A stretch of DNA of 64,000 nucleotides from JANNRA01 sp031401035. Lineage in GTDB: Bacteria; Desulfobacterota; Binatia; HRBIN30; CADEER01. This document shows, piece by piece, positions 9,997 to 22,848 of this stretch (position 1 is its first letter; every line of letters starts with the position of its first letter). The position numbers were made by a program, and so were the translations under genes. Location: positions 1-64,000 of the forward strand of contig JANNRA010000163.1 of NCBI GenBank assembly GCA_031401035.1. The letters run 5' to 3'. The notes beneath the pieces were generated by a model that was not told the origin of the DNA, ran no database searches, and worked only from the letters and a program-made list of their open reading frames with translations.

Positions 9997-9997
<1 letters not shown>
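6977..9997 (+). CDS. actB: Alternative complex III subunit ActB (molybdopterin-oxidoreductase-like plus Fe-S domain)
   Basis: Large periplasmic subunit of ACIII, 1006 residues. The N-terminus carries a Tat-like segment (GRRTFVKLMGASLALAG) followed by a possible lipobox cysteine. The central part resembles molybdopterin oxidoreductases; members of this family keep the fold but hold no molybdenum cofactor. The C-terminal ferredoxin-like domain starts at C781 with CVGCNACILAC and continues with CMHCEQAPCETVCP, CVGTRYCSNNCPYK and CTYCVQRIN...CQQVCP, enough for one 3Fe-4S and three 4Fe-4S clusters as known for the family. It sits between actA and actC and overlaps actC by one base in TGATG. Confidence 0.93.
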
Positions 9998-11393
<1,396 letters not shown>

Positions 11394-11394
<1 letters not shown>

Positions 11395-11954
11395 TGAGTG
11401 CGGCGCACGCCACCATCGCCGGCGATCCGCTCGTGCACGGACTGATGGCCGAGTTTCCCAGCGCGACCGAGCTCGTCGCGGCCGCCAGGCAGACCACCGA
11501 GGCGGGCTACCTGCAGTACGACTGCTACTCCCCGTTCCCCATCGAGGAGCTGCACGAGGCGATGCCGCACAAGAAGAACTGGCTGCCGTTGCTGGTCCTG
11601 ATGGGCGGTATCATCGGCGGCCTGGCGGGCTTCTCGCTCTGCTACTGGACGTCGGTGATCGACTACCCACTCAACGTCGGCGGCCGGCCGCTGAACAGCT
11701 GGCCGTCCTTCATCCCGGTGACCTTCGAGTGCACGATCCTGTTTGCCGCGCTGACGGCGGTGTTCGGCATGTTGGGGCTGAACGGCTTCCCGATGCCGTA
11801 TCATCCGGTCTTCAACGTGCCGCGCTTCGCGCTCGCCTCGCGCGAGCGCTTCTTCCTGTGCATCGAGTCGATCGACCCGAAGTTCGATCTCGACGAGACC
11901 TGGGGCTTCCTGTCCCGTCTGCAGCCGACGCACGTGTCGCAGGTGGATCGCTGA
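11394..11954 (+). CDS. actD: Alternative complex III subunit ActD (DUF3341)
   Basis: Small membrane subunit of ACIII, 186 residues. The cytoplasmic N-terminal part contains YDCYSPFPIEELHEAM, the signature of DUF3341, followed by two membrane helices (about 64-85 and 108-130) and a soluble tail with FNVPRFALASRERFFLCIES. The start ATG overlaps the actC stop and the end overlaps the actE start, so translation is probably coupled. Its exact function in the complex is not established. Confidence 0.9.
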
Positions 11955-12535
11955 TGCGCCGCACTGTTCTTGGCGCCGCCGCCGTTGCCGGCCTGCTCGT
12001 CGCCGGCCTCGCCGGCTGCCGGCAGGACATGCACAATCAGCCGAAGTTCGAGCCCTTCGAGCAGAACGTGCTCTTCGAAGACCAGCGCGCCTCGCGTCCG
12101 CTCGTCGCGGGCGTCGTGCCGCGCGGTCATCTCGACGAGGACCAGGCCCTCTACCAGGGCGTCGGCGCGAACGGCCCGGTCGCGATCAACCCGCTCGGCA
12201 CCAGCCTGGAGGTGATCGAGCGCGGCCAGGGCCGCTACAACATCTACTGCACGCCGTGCCATGATCGCACTGGCAGCGGCGAGGGAATGATCGTGCAGCG
12301 CGGCTACAAGCAGCCGCCGTCGTTCCACGACCCGCGCCTGCGCGCGGTGCCGGACGGGTACTTGTTCCAGGTCATCGCCAATGGCTTCGCCAGCATGCCC
12401 GCGTACCGGGCCCAGGTGCCGCCGAAGGATCGCTGGGCGATCGTCGCGTACATCCGCGCCCTGCAGCTCAGCCAGTACGCGGCGGTCGCCGATCTCTCCG
12501 CGGCCGACCGCGCCGCGCTTGGAGGCGGACAATGA
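11954..12535 (+). CDS. actE: Alternative complex III subunit ActE, monoheme cytochrome c lipoprotein
   Basis: Periplasmic class I cytochrome c subunit of ACIII, 193 residues. A signal peptide ends in LAGC with the lipid-modified cysteine at C22. One heme motif, YCTPCH (C99, C102, H103), lies in the segment RYNIYCTPCHDRTGSGEG; the axial methionine is probably in FASMPAY. It likely passes electrons from the ActA/ActB arm to the caa3 oxidase encoded downstream. The start overlaps the actD stop and the end overlaps actF by four bases (ATGA). Confidence 0.92.
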   Translation: MRRTVLGAAAVAGLLVAGLAGCRQDMHNQPKFEPFEQNVLFEDQRASRPLVAGVVPRGHLDEDQALYQGVGANGPVAINPLGTSLEVIERGQGRYNIYCTPCHDRTGSGEGMIVQRGYKQPPSFHDPRLRAVPDGYLFQVIANGFASMPAYRAQVPPKDRWAIVAYIRALQLSQYAAVADLSAADRAALGGGQ

Positions 12536-13716
12536 GCCGCGTCGCGACCGCCTTCACCCTGCCCGAGGGGCACGTCCTGCGCCGCAGCACCCGCGCCGCC
12601 CTCGGCCTCGGCGTGCTCGGTCTCGCTGTCGCCGGCGCCGGCGCCCTCAGCGATCACGCACAGTTCTTCCGCTCCTACCTGGTCGCGTTCATGTTCTGGG
12701 GCGGCATCGCCTTCGGCTCGTTCGGCTTCGTCGCTCTCAACCACATCGCCGGCGGTCGCTGGGGCATCGTCATCCGCCGCATCTGCGAGGCGGCGATGCG
12801 CACCCTGCCGCTGGTCGCGGTGTTGTTCGTCCCGATCGTCCTCGGCATCCACGATCTCTACGAGTGGTCGCATCTCGACGTCGTTGCCGCCGACGAGGTG
12901 CTGCGACACAAGGCGCCGTACCTCAACAGCACCGGCTTCATCATTCGGGCGGCGATCTACTTCGCCATCTGGATCGGCTGTACGCGCCTGTTCGTGCGCT
13001 GGTCGGCCGAGCAGGACGCTACCGGCGACCCCGTCTACGTGCGCAAGTTCCAGATGCTCGGGCGCGCCGCGATCATGTTGTACGTGCTCACCATGACCCT
13101 GGCGTCGGTCGATTGGATGATGTCGCTCGAGCCGCACTGGTACTCGACGATCTATGGCCTGCTGATCATCGCCGGCCAGGTGATGAGCGCCCTCGCCTTC
13201 GCCATCGCCATCCTGGCGCTGCTCGCCGGCACCACGCCGGTCGGCGGCGTCGCCACCAGCGAGCGCTTCCACGACCTCGGCAAGATGCTGCTCGCCTTCG
13301 TCATGGTGTACGCCTACTTCGCGCTCTCGCAGTTCCTCATCATCTGGTCGGGCAACATCCCCGAGGAAACGCCCTGGTACCTGAAGCGCATCGGCGGTGG
13401 CTGGTTGTATGTGTCGATCGCGCTGATCGCGTTCCATTTCTTCCTGCCCTTTTTCATCCTGCTGTCGCGCAAGCTGAAGCAGAATCCCCGCCGCCTGGTG
13501 CTCGTCGCCCTCCTGATGTTGGTGATGCGTCTGGTCGATCTGTTTTGGATGATCGCGCCCGTGTTCTCGCCCGGTACGTTCGCCCTGCACTGGCTGGACT
13601 TCGCGGCGGTCCTCGGCGTCGGCGGCGTCTGGATGGCGGCGTTCCTGTGGAACTTCCAGAGCCATCCGATCGTGCCGCTGCGCGACCCGGCGCTGCCCGT
13701 GGAGGTGACCGCATGA
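12532..13716 (+). CDS. actF: Alternative complex III subunit ActF (ActC-related membrane protein)
   Basis: Second large membrane subunit of ACIII, 394 residues with about ten helices. The recognisable family stretches are TMTLASVDWMMSLEPHWYST, LSQFLIIWSGNIPEETPWYL and the GWLYVSIALIAFHFFLPFF helix. ActF is distantly related to ActC and pairs with it in the membrane. It overlaps actE at the start and the next small gene at the end (ATGA both times). A paralog lies at 22845-24047. Confidence 0.92.
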   Translation: MSRVATAFTLPEGHVLRRSTRAALGLGVLGLAVAGAGALSDHAQFFRSYLVAFMFWGGIAFGSFGFVALNHIAGGRWGIVIRRICEAAMRTLPLVAVLFVPIVLGIHDLYEWSHLDVVAADEVLRHKAPYLNSTGFIIRAAIYFAIWIGCTRLFVRWSAEQDATGDPVYVRKFQMLGRAAIMLYVLTMTLASVDWMMSLEPHWYSTIYGLLIIAGQVMSALAFAIAILALLAGTTPVGGVATSERFHDLGKMLLAFVMVYAYFALSQFLIIWSGNIPEETPWYLKRIGGGWLYVSIALIAFHFFLPFFILLSRKLKQNPRRLVLVALLMLVMRLVDLFWMIAPVFSPGTFALHWLDFAAVLGVGGVWMAAFLWNFQSHPIVPLRDPALPVEVTA

Positions 13717-14114
13717 GTTCCGTCTCGCCCGACGGCGCGCCCGCGGCGCACGCGCACGAAACGCGCGATCTGCGGCTGACGCCGATCGTCGTCTCCGGCG
13801 TCGCGTTGCTGCTGCTCGTCGCCATCGCCGCCGCGGCGATGCTCGGGCTGTTCGACTTTTTTGCCGTCGTCGAATCGCGCCTGAGCCCGCCGGCCAACCC
13901 GCTCGCCGCCGCCGACGGACCGCGTCTGCCGCCCGAGCCGCGCCTGCAGACGCACCCGCTGCGCGACATGCGCGAACTGCGCGCCGCCGAGCAGGAGCTC
14001 CTCACCACCTATGGGTGGGTCGATCCGGCCGCCGGCATGGCGCGCATTCCGATCGCGCGCGCCATGGACATCCTGGCGCAGCGCGGCGGTGCCGCGGCGG
14101 CGGTGCCGCGATGA
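13713..14114 (+). CDS. Conserved small membrane protein of ACIII/oxidase operons
   Basis: A 133-residue protein of unassigned function. It has one strong membrane helix (about 24-48) followed by a Pro-rich periplasmic part and the C-terminal motif YGWVDPAAGMARIPIARAMD. I recall similar proteins with a YGWVD...IPI.RAM motif in ACIII-cox operons, which would make it an assembly or linker factor between ACIII and the oxidase (inference). It overlaps actF by ATGA and the SCO gene by ATGA. Confidence 0.75.
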   Translation: MSSVSPDGAPAAHAHETRDLRLTPIVVSGVALLLLVAIAAAAMLGLFDFFAVVESRLSPPANPLAAADGPRLPPEPRLQTHPLRDMRELRAAEQELLTTYGWVDPAAGMARIPIARAMDILAQRGGAAAAVPR

Positions 14115-14950
14115 GCCGCTGCCTCGCGCTGGCGCTGACGGCGCTGCTGGCGCTGGCGCCGCTGTCGGCGCGCGCTGGCTCCGACGCGCGACCCGCCGAA
14201 TTGCGCGAGGTCGGCATCGACCAGCGGCTCAACCAGCAGGTGCCGCTCGACCTGCCGTTTCGCAACGAGGCGGGCGAGACGGTGACGTTCGGCAGCCTGC
14301 TGCGCGGTAAGCCGGTGATCCTGTCGCTCGTCTACTACGAGTGCCCGATGCTCTGCACGCTGGTGCTGAACGGCCTGCTCAGCACCATGAAGGCGCTGCC
14401 GTTCGACGTCGGCAACGAATTCGACGTCATCACGGTGAGCTTCGACCCGCGCGACACGCCGGCGCTGGCGACGCAGAAGAAGGATACCTACCTGCGCGAC
14501 TACAAGCGCCTCGGTGCCGCGGCGGGCTGGCACTTTCTGACCGGCGACGAGGACTCGATCAAGCGCCTCGCCGACGCGGTCGGCTTCCGGTACAACTATC
14601 TGCCCGAGAAGCAGGAGTTCGCGCACGCCGCCGGCATCATGGTGCTGACCCCCACCGGCATCCTGGCGCGCTACTTCTACGGCGTCGAGTACGCGCCGCG
14701 TGACGTGAAGTTCGGCCTCATGGAGGCGGCGCAGCAGCGCATCGGCTCGGCGGTCGATCAGGTGCTGCTCTTCTGCTTCAGCTACGACCCGTCGACCGGG
14801 CGTTACAGCATGCTCGTGCTCACCCTGGTGCGGATCGGCGGCGCGCTGACCGTGCTGGCCTTCGCCCTGTTCCTGTTCCGCATGCTGCGGCGCGAGAGCG
14901 CCGTGCGCCGAGCCGCGACGCCGCCGCCTGCGGTGGCAGTGAGACCATGA
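14111..14950 (+). CDS. SCO1/SenC-family copper chaperone
   Basis: Delivers copper to, or reduces the cysteines of, the CuA site in oxidase subunit II. The 279-residue protein has a signal peptide (cleavage probably after SARA), a thioredoxin-like fold with the copper motif YYECPMLC (C78 and C82) and a downstream histidine in EFAHAAG. A C-terminal membrane helix (about 238-258) is present, so unlike simple secreted SCO proteins it is anchored at the C-terminus. It sits directly before coxB, whose CuA site is the expected client. The end overlaps coxB by ATGA. Confidence 0.92.
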   Translation: MSRCLALALTALLALAPLSARAGSDARPAELREVGIDQRLNQQVPLDLPFRNEAGETVTFGSLLRGKPVILSLVYYECPMLCTLVLNGLLSTMKALPFDVGNEFDVITVSFDPRDTPALATQKKDTYLRDYKRLGAAAGWHFLTGDEDSIKRLADAVGFRYNYLPEKQEFAHAAGIMVLTPTGILARYFYGVEYAPRDVKFGLMEAAQQRIGSAVDQVLLFCFSYDPSTGRYSMLVLTLVRIGGALTVLAFALFLFRMLRRESAVRRAATPPPAVAVRP

Positions 14951-15999
14951 TGCGCGCGACCGCGTTCCCACTCTTCCCCGAGCAGGCGTCGACCATGGCC
15001 GCCCAGGTCGACTACCTGTACATCTTCCTGATCGTCGTCAGCCTGGTCTTCGGCGTCGGCATCGCCGTCGCGCTGATCGGCTTCTCCGTGAAGTTCCGGC
15101 GCACGCCCGACAACCAGGTCGGTCATCCCATCCACGGCTCGAACCTGCTCGAGATCGCCTGGTCGGTACTGCCGTTCGGCCTCACCATGGTCATCTTCGC
15201 GTGGGGCGCCTGGCTGTTCTTCGGCTTCTCCCGCCCACCAGACAACGCCCATGAGGTGTTCGTCGTCGGCAGGCAGTGGATGTGGAAGCTGCAGCACATG
15301 CAGGGCCGGCGCGAGATCAATGAGCTGCACGTCCCGGTGGGCCAGCCGGTGAAGCTGACCATGACCTCCGAGGACGTCATCCACAGCTTCTACGTGCCGG
15401 CCTTCCGCGTGAAATTCGACGTTCTGCCCGGGCGCTATACGACCGCGTGGTTCGAGCCCACCAAGGCCGGCGAGTACCACATGTTCTGCGCCGAGTTCTG
15501 CGGCACCGAGCACTCCGGCATGATCGGCAAGGTGGTGGTGATGGAGCCGGCCGATTACCAGGCCTGGCTGGCCGAACTCCCGCCGGTTATCGCCGCGGCC
15601 GGCAGCGCCGCCGCCGCGCCTGCTGCCGCGCCCGTCGACGGCTTGTCACCGGTCGGCGCCGGCGCGGCCCTTTTCACCGCCAAGGCCTGCGCCACCTGTC
15701 ACCAGCCACAGGGCGGCGCGCTCGGACCGTCGTTGGTCGGCGTCTACGGCAAGCCGGTGCAATTCGCCGACGGCACCTCGGCGACGATCACCGACGACTA
15801 TCTGCGCGAGTCGATTCTCAACCCGACGGCCAAAATCGTCGCCGGGTTCCAGCCGGTGATGCCGACGTTCCAGGGCCAGCTGAGCGAGGAGCAGGTCATG
15901 CAGCTCATTCAGTACATCAAATCGCTGACGGCGGGGGCGCCCGCGCCGGGCCAGGGCGTGGCCCACGGGCAGCCGGCCGCCGGCGACCGCGCATCCTGA
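14947..15999 (+). CDS. coxB: Cytochrome c oxidase subunit II, caa3 type (fused cytochrome c)
   Basis: Electron entry subunit of the caa3 oxidase, 350 residues. Two N-terminal helices (about 22-48 and 72-93) are followed by a CuA domain with the ligand set C181, C185, H189 and M192 in CAEFCGTEHSGM. An Ala/Pro linker leads to a C-terminal cytochrome c domain with CATCH (C248-H252) and a likely axial Met in PVMPTFQG. The built-in cytochrome lets ACIII hand electrons over without a soluble carrier. It overlaps the SCO gene and is 13 bp before coxA. Confidence 0.95.
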   Translation: MMRATAFPLFPEQASTMAAQVDYLYIFLIVVSLVFGVGIAVALIGFSVKFRRTPDNQVGHPIHGSNLLEIAWSVLPFGLTMVIFAWGAWLFFGFSRPPDNAHEVFVVGRQWMWKLQHMQGRREINELHVPVGQPVKLTMTSEDVIHSFYVPAFRVKFDVLPGRYTTAWFEPTKAGEYHMFCAEFCGTEHSGMIGKVVVMEPADYQAWLAELPPVIAAAGSAAAAPAAAPVDGLSPVGAGAALFTAKACATCHQPQGGALGPSLVGVYGKPVQFADGTSATITDDYLRESILNPTAKIVAGFQPVMPTFQGQLSEEQVMQLIQYIKSLTAGAPAPGQGVAHGQPAAGDRAS

Positions 16000-16012
16000 G
16001 AGGACGACGGCC

Positions 16013-18317
<2,305 letters not shown>

Positions 18318-18325
18318 GGCGCGCG

Positions 18326-18631
18326 ATGTCGAACGAAGCCAACGCTCTTCCGGTCTCCACCTGCGTCGCGGTGTACATGGCGCTGCTCGCCCTGACGGCG
18401 GTGACGGTCGGCGCCGCCTTTCTCGACATGTCCTTCCTCAATACCCCGGTGGCGCTGGGGATAGCGTCGTTCAAGGCGCTGCTGGTGATGTACTTCTTCA
18501 TGGAACTGCGCCACAGCGCGAAACTCACCTGGGTCTTCATGGGCTCGAGCTTCGTGTTCCTGGCGATCATGATCTCGCTGACCATGTCGGACATGATCAG
18601 CCGCGGCTGGCTGGGCGTCCCCGGCAAGTAG
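18326..18631 (+). CDS. coxD: Cytochrome c oxidase subunit IV (CoxD/CyoD-like)
   Basis: Small accessory oxidase subunit, 101 residues, with three hydrophobic helices and the family pattern GIASFKALLVMYFFMELRHS. Proteins of this type stabilise the catalytic core and are not catalytic. It is the last gene of the ACIII-caa3 operon that begins at actA. Its TAG stop shows that amber is an ordinary stop codon in this genome. Confidence 0.85.
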   Translation: MSNEANALPVSTCVAVYMALLALTAVTVGAAFLDMSFLNTPVALGIASFKALLVMYFFMELRHSAKLTWVFMGSSFVFLAIMISLTMSDMISRGWLGVPGK

Positions 18632-18699
18632 CGGCGGCGCGGCGGCGGCAGCGCCCTCCGCTTGCTCCCCTGTCGGCCCGGTGTAGCGTAGGAACGCTG

Positions 18700-20634
18700 A
18701 TGCTCACCCCGCTGCTCGACACCCTCGCCACACCCGACGACGTCAAGGACATGGACGGCGAGGGGTTGCGCGCCCTGGCCGCCGAGCTGCGCGCCTTCAT
18801 TATCGACTCGGTCACCCAGACCGGCGGGCACCTCGGCGCCGGCCTCGGCGTCGTCGAGCTCACCCTGGCGTTGTTTGCCGAGTACCAGTTCAACGAGCGC
18901 GATACGCTGGTCTGGGACGTCGGCCACCAGTGCTACCCACACAAGCTGCTGACCGGCCGCCGCGACCGCTTCGCCACCTTGCGCCAATGGCGCGGTCTGT
19001 CCGGCTTTCCCGACCCGGCCGAGTCGCGGTTCGACACGGTGAAGACCGGCCACGGCGGCACCAGCATCTCCACCGCCATGGGTTTTGCGCTCGCCTGGCG
19101 CGGCCGCGAGGCGGACGCCGGGCGCAAGGCGGTGGCGGTGATCGGCGACGGCTCGCTGCAGGAGGGCAGTGCCTTCGAGGCGCTCAACCACGGCGGCTCG
19201 TTCAGCGATCTCGAATTGGTGGTGGTGCTCAACGACAACGAGATGAGCATCAGCCCGAGTGTCGGAGCGCTCAGCGCGTATCTGTCGCGGGCGCGCAGCT
19301 CGACCTGGCTCAACCAGCGCCTGCGCACCATCCAGGGCGCCATCCGGCGCATCCCGCGCATCGGCGACGACGTCGACGACGTCCTGCAGCGCTGGTACCA
19401 CTCGCTGCAGGGCATCATCCCGCAGCACGCCCTCGGCATCATCTTCGAGGAACTCGGCTTCTTCTACTACGGCCCGATCGACGGCCATGACATCGAGGCG
19501 CTGCGCACCGCCTTCCGCGCCACGCGCTGGATGCGCCGCCCGGTGCTCATTCACGCCGTCACCCGCAAGGGGCGCGGCTATCGCGATGATGTGCCGGAGG
19601 CGACCTGCTACCACGCCGCCAGCGGGCGCGGAGTGGCGGGCCTGGCCGAGTATCCGCAGCAGGGCGGGCCGAGTTTCACGGCGGCCTTCGCCGAGCAGGC
19701 CGCCGCCATGCTGGCGCGCGACGCGCGTGCGGTAGTGCTCACCGCCGCCATGCTCGACGGCACCGGACTCACCACAGTGCAGGCGCGGTACCCCGAGCGC
19801 GTCATCGACGCCGGCATGGCCGAGCAGCACGCCGTCGGTCTCGCCGCCGGCCTGGCGCTCGCCGGCCACCGGCCGATCTGCGCCATCTACTCGACCTTCC
19901 TGCAGCGCGCCTACGATCAGCTCTTTCAGGAGGTTGCGCTGCAGAAGGCGCCGGTGCTGTTCTGCCTCGACCGCGGCGGTCTGGTCGGCAACGACGGTGC
20001 CACCCACAACGGCGTCTTCGACATCGCCTACCTGCGCTGCCTGCCGAACTTTGTCCTCATGTCGCCGCGCGACACCGGGATGCTGGCGCGAATGATGGAG
20101 TTCGGCGCGGCGCACGACGGGCCGGTCGCCATCCGCTTCCCGCGCGGCAGCGGCGCCCGCCCCGACACCCAGCTGGCGGCCGCGCCGCTGGCGCTGGGGC
20201 GGGGCGAGCGCGTCGCCGACGGCGCCGACGGCTGCCTGCTCGCGTACGGCCCGCTGGTCTACGCCGCACTCGAGATCCGCCGGCGCGTCGCCGCCGCCTC
20301 CGGCCGTCAGCTCGCCGTCGTCGATGCCCGCTTCGCCAAGCCGCTCGACGACGCGTTGATCGGCGCAGAAATCGCCCGGCAACCGATCGTCTTCACGCTC
20401 GAGGACCACGCCCTGGCGGGTGGATTCGGCTCCGCCGTGCTCGAGTTCGCACGCACGCGGCCTGACCTCGACGCCAACCGCCTCGAGCTGCTGGCGCTGC
20501 CGGATGCCTTCATCGACCACGGGCAGCGCGCCGAGCAGCTCGCCGACGCGGGCATGGACCTCGATACCCTGACGGTCCGTATCACCGCCCGCCTCGACCT
20601 CCTGCGGCCGCTGCGCCTGGCGACGGTGTCGTAG
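18700..20634 (+). CDS. dxs: 1-deoxy-D-xylulose-5-phosphate synthase
   Basis: Thiamine-diphosphate enzyme that condenses pyruvate with glyceraldehyde 3-phosphate, the first step of the non-mevalonate isoprenoid pathway; also feeds thiamine and pyridoxal synthesis. The 644-residue protein shows TGGHLGAGLGVVELTLAL, the ThDP/Mg motif starting GDGSLQEGSAFEALNH, VVVLNDNEMSISPSVG, the catalytic Glu in MAEQHAVGLAAGLAL and a C-terminal transketolase domain. The length is normal. It stands alone between two respiratory operons; isoprenoids are needed for quinone and heme a side chains, which could explain the position (inference). Confidence 0.96.
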   Translation: MLTPLLDTLATPDDVKDMDGEGLRALAAELRAFIIDSVTQTGGHLGAGLGVVELTLALFAEYQFNERDTLVWDVGHQCYPHKLLTGRRDRFATLRQWRGLSGFPDPAESRFDTVKTGHGGTSISTAMGFALAWRGREADAGRKAVAVIGDGSLQEGSAFEALNHGGSFSDLELVVVLNDNEMSISPSVGALSAYLSRARSSTWLNQRLRTIQGAIRRIPRIGDDVDDVLQRWYHSLQGIIPQHALGIIFEELGFFYYGPIDGHDIEALRTAFRATRWMRRPVLIHAVTRKGRGYRDDVPEATCYHAASGRGVAGLAEYPQQGGPSFTAAFAEQAAAMLARDARAVVLTAAMLDGTGLTTVQARYPERVIDAGMAEQHAVGLAAGLALAGHRPICAIYSTFLQRAYDQLFQEVALQKAPVLFCLDRGGLVGNDGATHNGVFDIAYLRCLPNFVLMSPRDTGMLARMMEFGAAHDGPVAIRFPRGSGARPDTQLAAAPLALGRGERVADGADGCLLAYGPLVYAALEIRRRVAAASGRQLAVVDARFAKPLDDALIGAEIARQPIVFTLEDHALAGGFGSAVLEFARTRPDLDANRLELLALPDAFIDHGQRAEQLADAGMDLDTLTVRITARLDLLRPLRLATVS

Positions 20635-20650
20635 CGGGTCGGTTGAGGGC

Positions 20651-20691
20651 TCCATCCCCCCTCACCCTCCTCTTGCCCCGTGGGGAGGACA
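20651..20691. repeat. CCCTCACCCTCC-type intergenic repeat
   Basis: A C-rich stretch CCCCCCTCACCCTCC followed by a small CCCC-GT-GGGG hairpin lies just after dxs. It resembles the half-units of the CTCCC/GGGTGAGGG repeats at 57709-57891. It may also serve as a weak terminator for dxs; there is no T-tract. Confidence 0.4.
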
Positions 20692-20800
20692 GAATCGCTG
20701 GCCGCTGACAGGGCTTGACGAACGGCTTGCCCCGGTTGTCCGGAGTATGTATGAACCGCCGACTCGAAGGTCGGAGTCAGGGCGACAGCAGGGGGGGCGA

Positions 20801-22255
20801 GTGCTCGTTCGCGTAGACGCGGAAGACAACATCTCGTTCGAACCCGTGACGGGACGGGCACCGCTTATCCTCGGCGGGCACGACTTTCACTCCATTACCG
20901 AAGCGGTCGCTGCTCCCATGGAGCGCCGTCCGAGCCGTGGCTGGTGGGTCGCCTTCGTCTGTTCCTTGTCGTTGCTCAGCCTGCTGCCCATCTCCATCGC
21001 CTGGCTGTTCTGGGAGGGCATCGGAGTCTGGGGGCTCAACGTCCCGGTCGGTTGGGGCTTCGACATCACGAACTTCGTCTTCTGGATCGGCATCGGTCAC
21101 GCCGGGACCCTCATCTCCGCCGTCCTGTTCCTCTTTCGGCAGAAGTGGCGCACCTCCATCAACCGCTCCGCCGAGGCGATGACGATCTTCGCGGTCATGT
21201 GCGCGCTGATCTTTCCTGGCATCCACGTCGGCCGGCCATGGGTGATCTACTGGATGGCCCCGCTGCCCAACCAGATGCAGATCTGGCCGGGCTTTCGCAG
21301 CCCGCTGCTGTGGGACTTCTTCGCCGTCTCGACCTACGGCACCGTGTCGCTGGTGTTCTGGTACGTCGGCCTGATCCCCGACCTGGCGACCATGCGCGAC
21401 CGCGCCAAAACCCGCATCCGAAAACTCGTCTACGGCGCCTTCGCCCTCGGCTGGCGCGGTTCGCAGCGTCACTGGCGCCACTACGAGATGGCCTACCTGG
21501 TTCTCGCTGGCCTGGCGACGCCGCTGGTCCTGTCCGTGCACTCGATCGTGTCGATGGACTTCGCTGTCTCGCAGGTGCCGGGGTGGCACTCGACGATCTT
21601 CCCGCCCTACTTCGTCGCCGGCGCCATCTTTTCGGGCTTCGCCATGGTGATCACCCTGATGGTGATCACCCGCAAGGGGTTCGGCTTCGAGAACATCATC
21701 ACCCTCCTGCACTTCGAGAACATGTCGAAGATCATGATCGTGACCGGCACCATCGTCGGGTACGCCTACGCCATGGAGTTCTTCATCGCCTGGTGGAGCC
21801 AGAACCCCTTCGAGCAGTACACGTTCATCAACCGCGCCTTTGGCCCCTACGCCTGGGCCTACTGGACGATGATCACGTGCAACGTGCTTTCGCCGCAGGT
21901 GTTCTGGTTCAAGGCCGCGCGCACCAGCATGGTCGTGCACTTCATCGTCTCCATTCTCATTAACATCGGCATGTGGTTCGAGCGCTTCGTCATCATCGTC
22001 ACCTCGCTGCATCGCGACTTCCTGCCGTCGTCGTGGGGCATGTACACCCCGACGATCTGGGAGGTCGCGACGTTTGCCGGCAGCTTCGGGCTCTTCTTCA
22101 CGATGTTCTGCCTGTTCGTCCGCTTCTTGCCGGTGGTGGCGACGGCCGAGGTCAAGACCGTGCTCCCCGCCGCCGATCCGCATGCCGACGCGCACGCCCT
22201 CTCCGGCACGCGGCCCTGGCCCGCCGAGACGGTGGTGCAGGGAGCCCTGCCATGA
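20801..22255 (+). CDS. ActC-like NrfD-family membrane subunit, second copy
   Basis: NrfD/PsrC-family ACIII membrane subunit, 484 residues from the GTG at 20801, which has a G-rich Shine-Dalgarno-like run five bases upstream; an in-frame ATG at 20747 would add 18 residues. It has about ten helices and the same loops as ActC of the first operon: WGLNVPVGWGFDITNFVFW, HAGTLISAVLFLFRQ, SVHSIVSMDFAV and PGWHSTIFPPYFVAGAIF. The cytoplasmic N-terminus LILGGHDFHSITE matches the ActC start region. It opens the second respiratory operon with no ActA or ActB in front, unlike the first operon. The end overlaps the ActD-like gene by ATGA. Confidence 0.9.
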   Translation: MLVRVDAEDNISFEPVTGRAPLILGGHDFHSITEAVAAPMERRPSRGWWVAFVCSLSLLSLLPISIAWLFWEGIGVWGLNVPVGWGFDITNFVFWIGIGHAGTLISAVLFLFRQKWRTSINRSAEAMTIFAVMCALIFPGIHVGRPWVIYWMAPLPNQMQIWPGFRSPLLWDFFAVSTYGTVSLVFWYVGLIPDLATMRDRAKTRIRKLVYGAFALGWRGSQRHWRHYEMAYLVLAGLATPLVLSVHSIVSMDFAVSQVPGWHSTIFPPYFVAGAIFSGFAMVITLMVITRKGFGFENIITLLHFENMSKIMIVTGTIVGYAYAMEFFIAWWSQNPFEQYTFINRAFGPYAWAYWTMITCNVLSPQVFWFKAARTSMVVHFIVSILINIGMWFERFVIIVTSLHRDFLPSSWGMYTPTIWEVATFAGSFGLFFTMFCLFVRFLPVVATAEVKTVLPAADPHADAHALSGTRPWPAETVVQGALP

Positions 22256-22848
22256 CGCTGCTCGTTCCGAGCCTGCCGCCCGGCGAGACGTTTGGCGCGC
22301 TGGCCGTCTTCGCCACGCCGGGCGATCTGTATCGGGCCTGCGAGCGCGTGCGCGACGCCGGCTATACGCGCTGGGACGCGCACTCCCCGTTTCCGATCCA
22401 TGGCCTCGACACGGCCATGGGGCTCGGTCGCTCGCGCATCCCCTGGGTGACGCTGGTCTTTGGCCTGAGCGGCGCCATCGGCGGGTTTGCCCTGCAAATG
22501 TGGGCCAACGGTATCGCCTATCCGCTGCTGGTCAGCGGCAAACCGGTGTTCAACTGGCAGCCCTACATCCCCATCACCTTCGAGCTGGGCGTGCTGCTGG
22601 CCGCACTCTCGACTGTGGTGGCCATGCTCGCCTTCAATCAGCTGCCCATGCTCTTCCATCCCCTGTTCAACTCGCGGCGCTTCGAGCGCGTCACCGACGA
22701 TGGCTTCTTCATCTCCATCGAAGCCTGGGACGCGCAGTTCGACGCCACGGCGACGGCGCGCTTCCTCCTCCAGATCGGCGCGACTGAGGTCGAGCTGGTG
22801 CAGCGCCAGCCGAGCCCGCTGGCGCCGCCGGAGAGTAGGGTCGCGTGA
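22252..22848 (+). CDS. ActD-like subunit (DUF3341), second copy
   Basis: A 198-residue DUF3341 protein. The N-terminal soluble part contains WDAHSPFPIHGLDTAMG, followed by two helices (about 64-85 and 105-128) and a tail with FNSRRFERVTDDGFFISIEAWD. It parallels ActD of the first operon in order and topology. The start overlaps the ActC-like stop (ATGA) and the end overlaps the ActF-like GTG start (GTGA), so the three membrane subunits are translated as a coupled set. Confidence 0.9.
   Translation: MTLLVPSLPPGETFGALAVFATPGDLYRACERVRDAGYTRWDAHSPFPIHGLDTAMGLGRSRIPWVTLVFGLSGAIGGFALQMWANGIAYPLLVSGKPVFNWQPYIPITFELGVLLAALSTVVAMLAFNQLPMLFHPLFNSRRFERVTDDGFFISIEAWDAQFDATATARFLLQIGATEVELVQRQPSPLAPPESRVA

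Noticed and set aside
20635..20800. Sigma54 or sigma70 promoter before the second respiratory operon
   Set aside because: TTGACG and TATGTA are present but about 25 bp apart, and no GG-N10-GC pair fits; no convincing promoter could be named.
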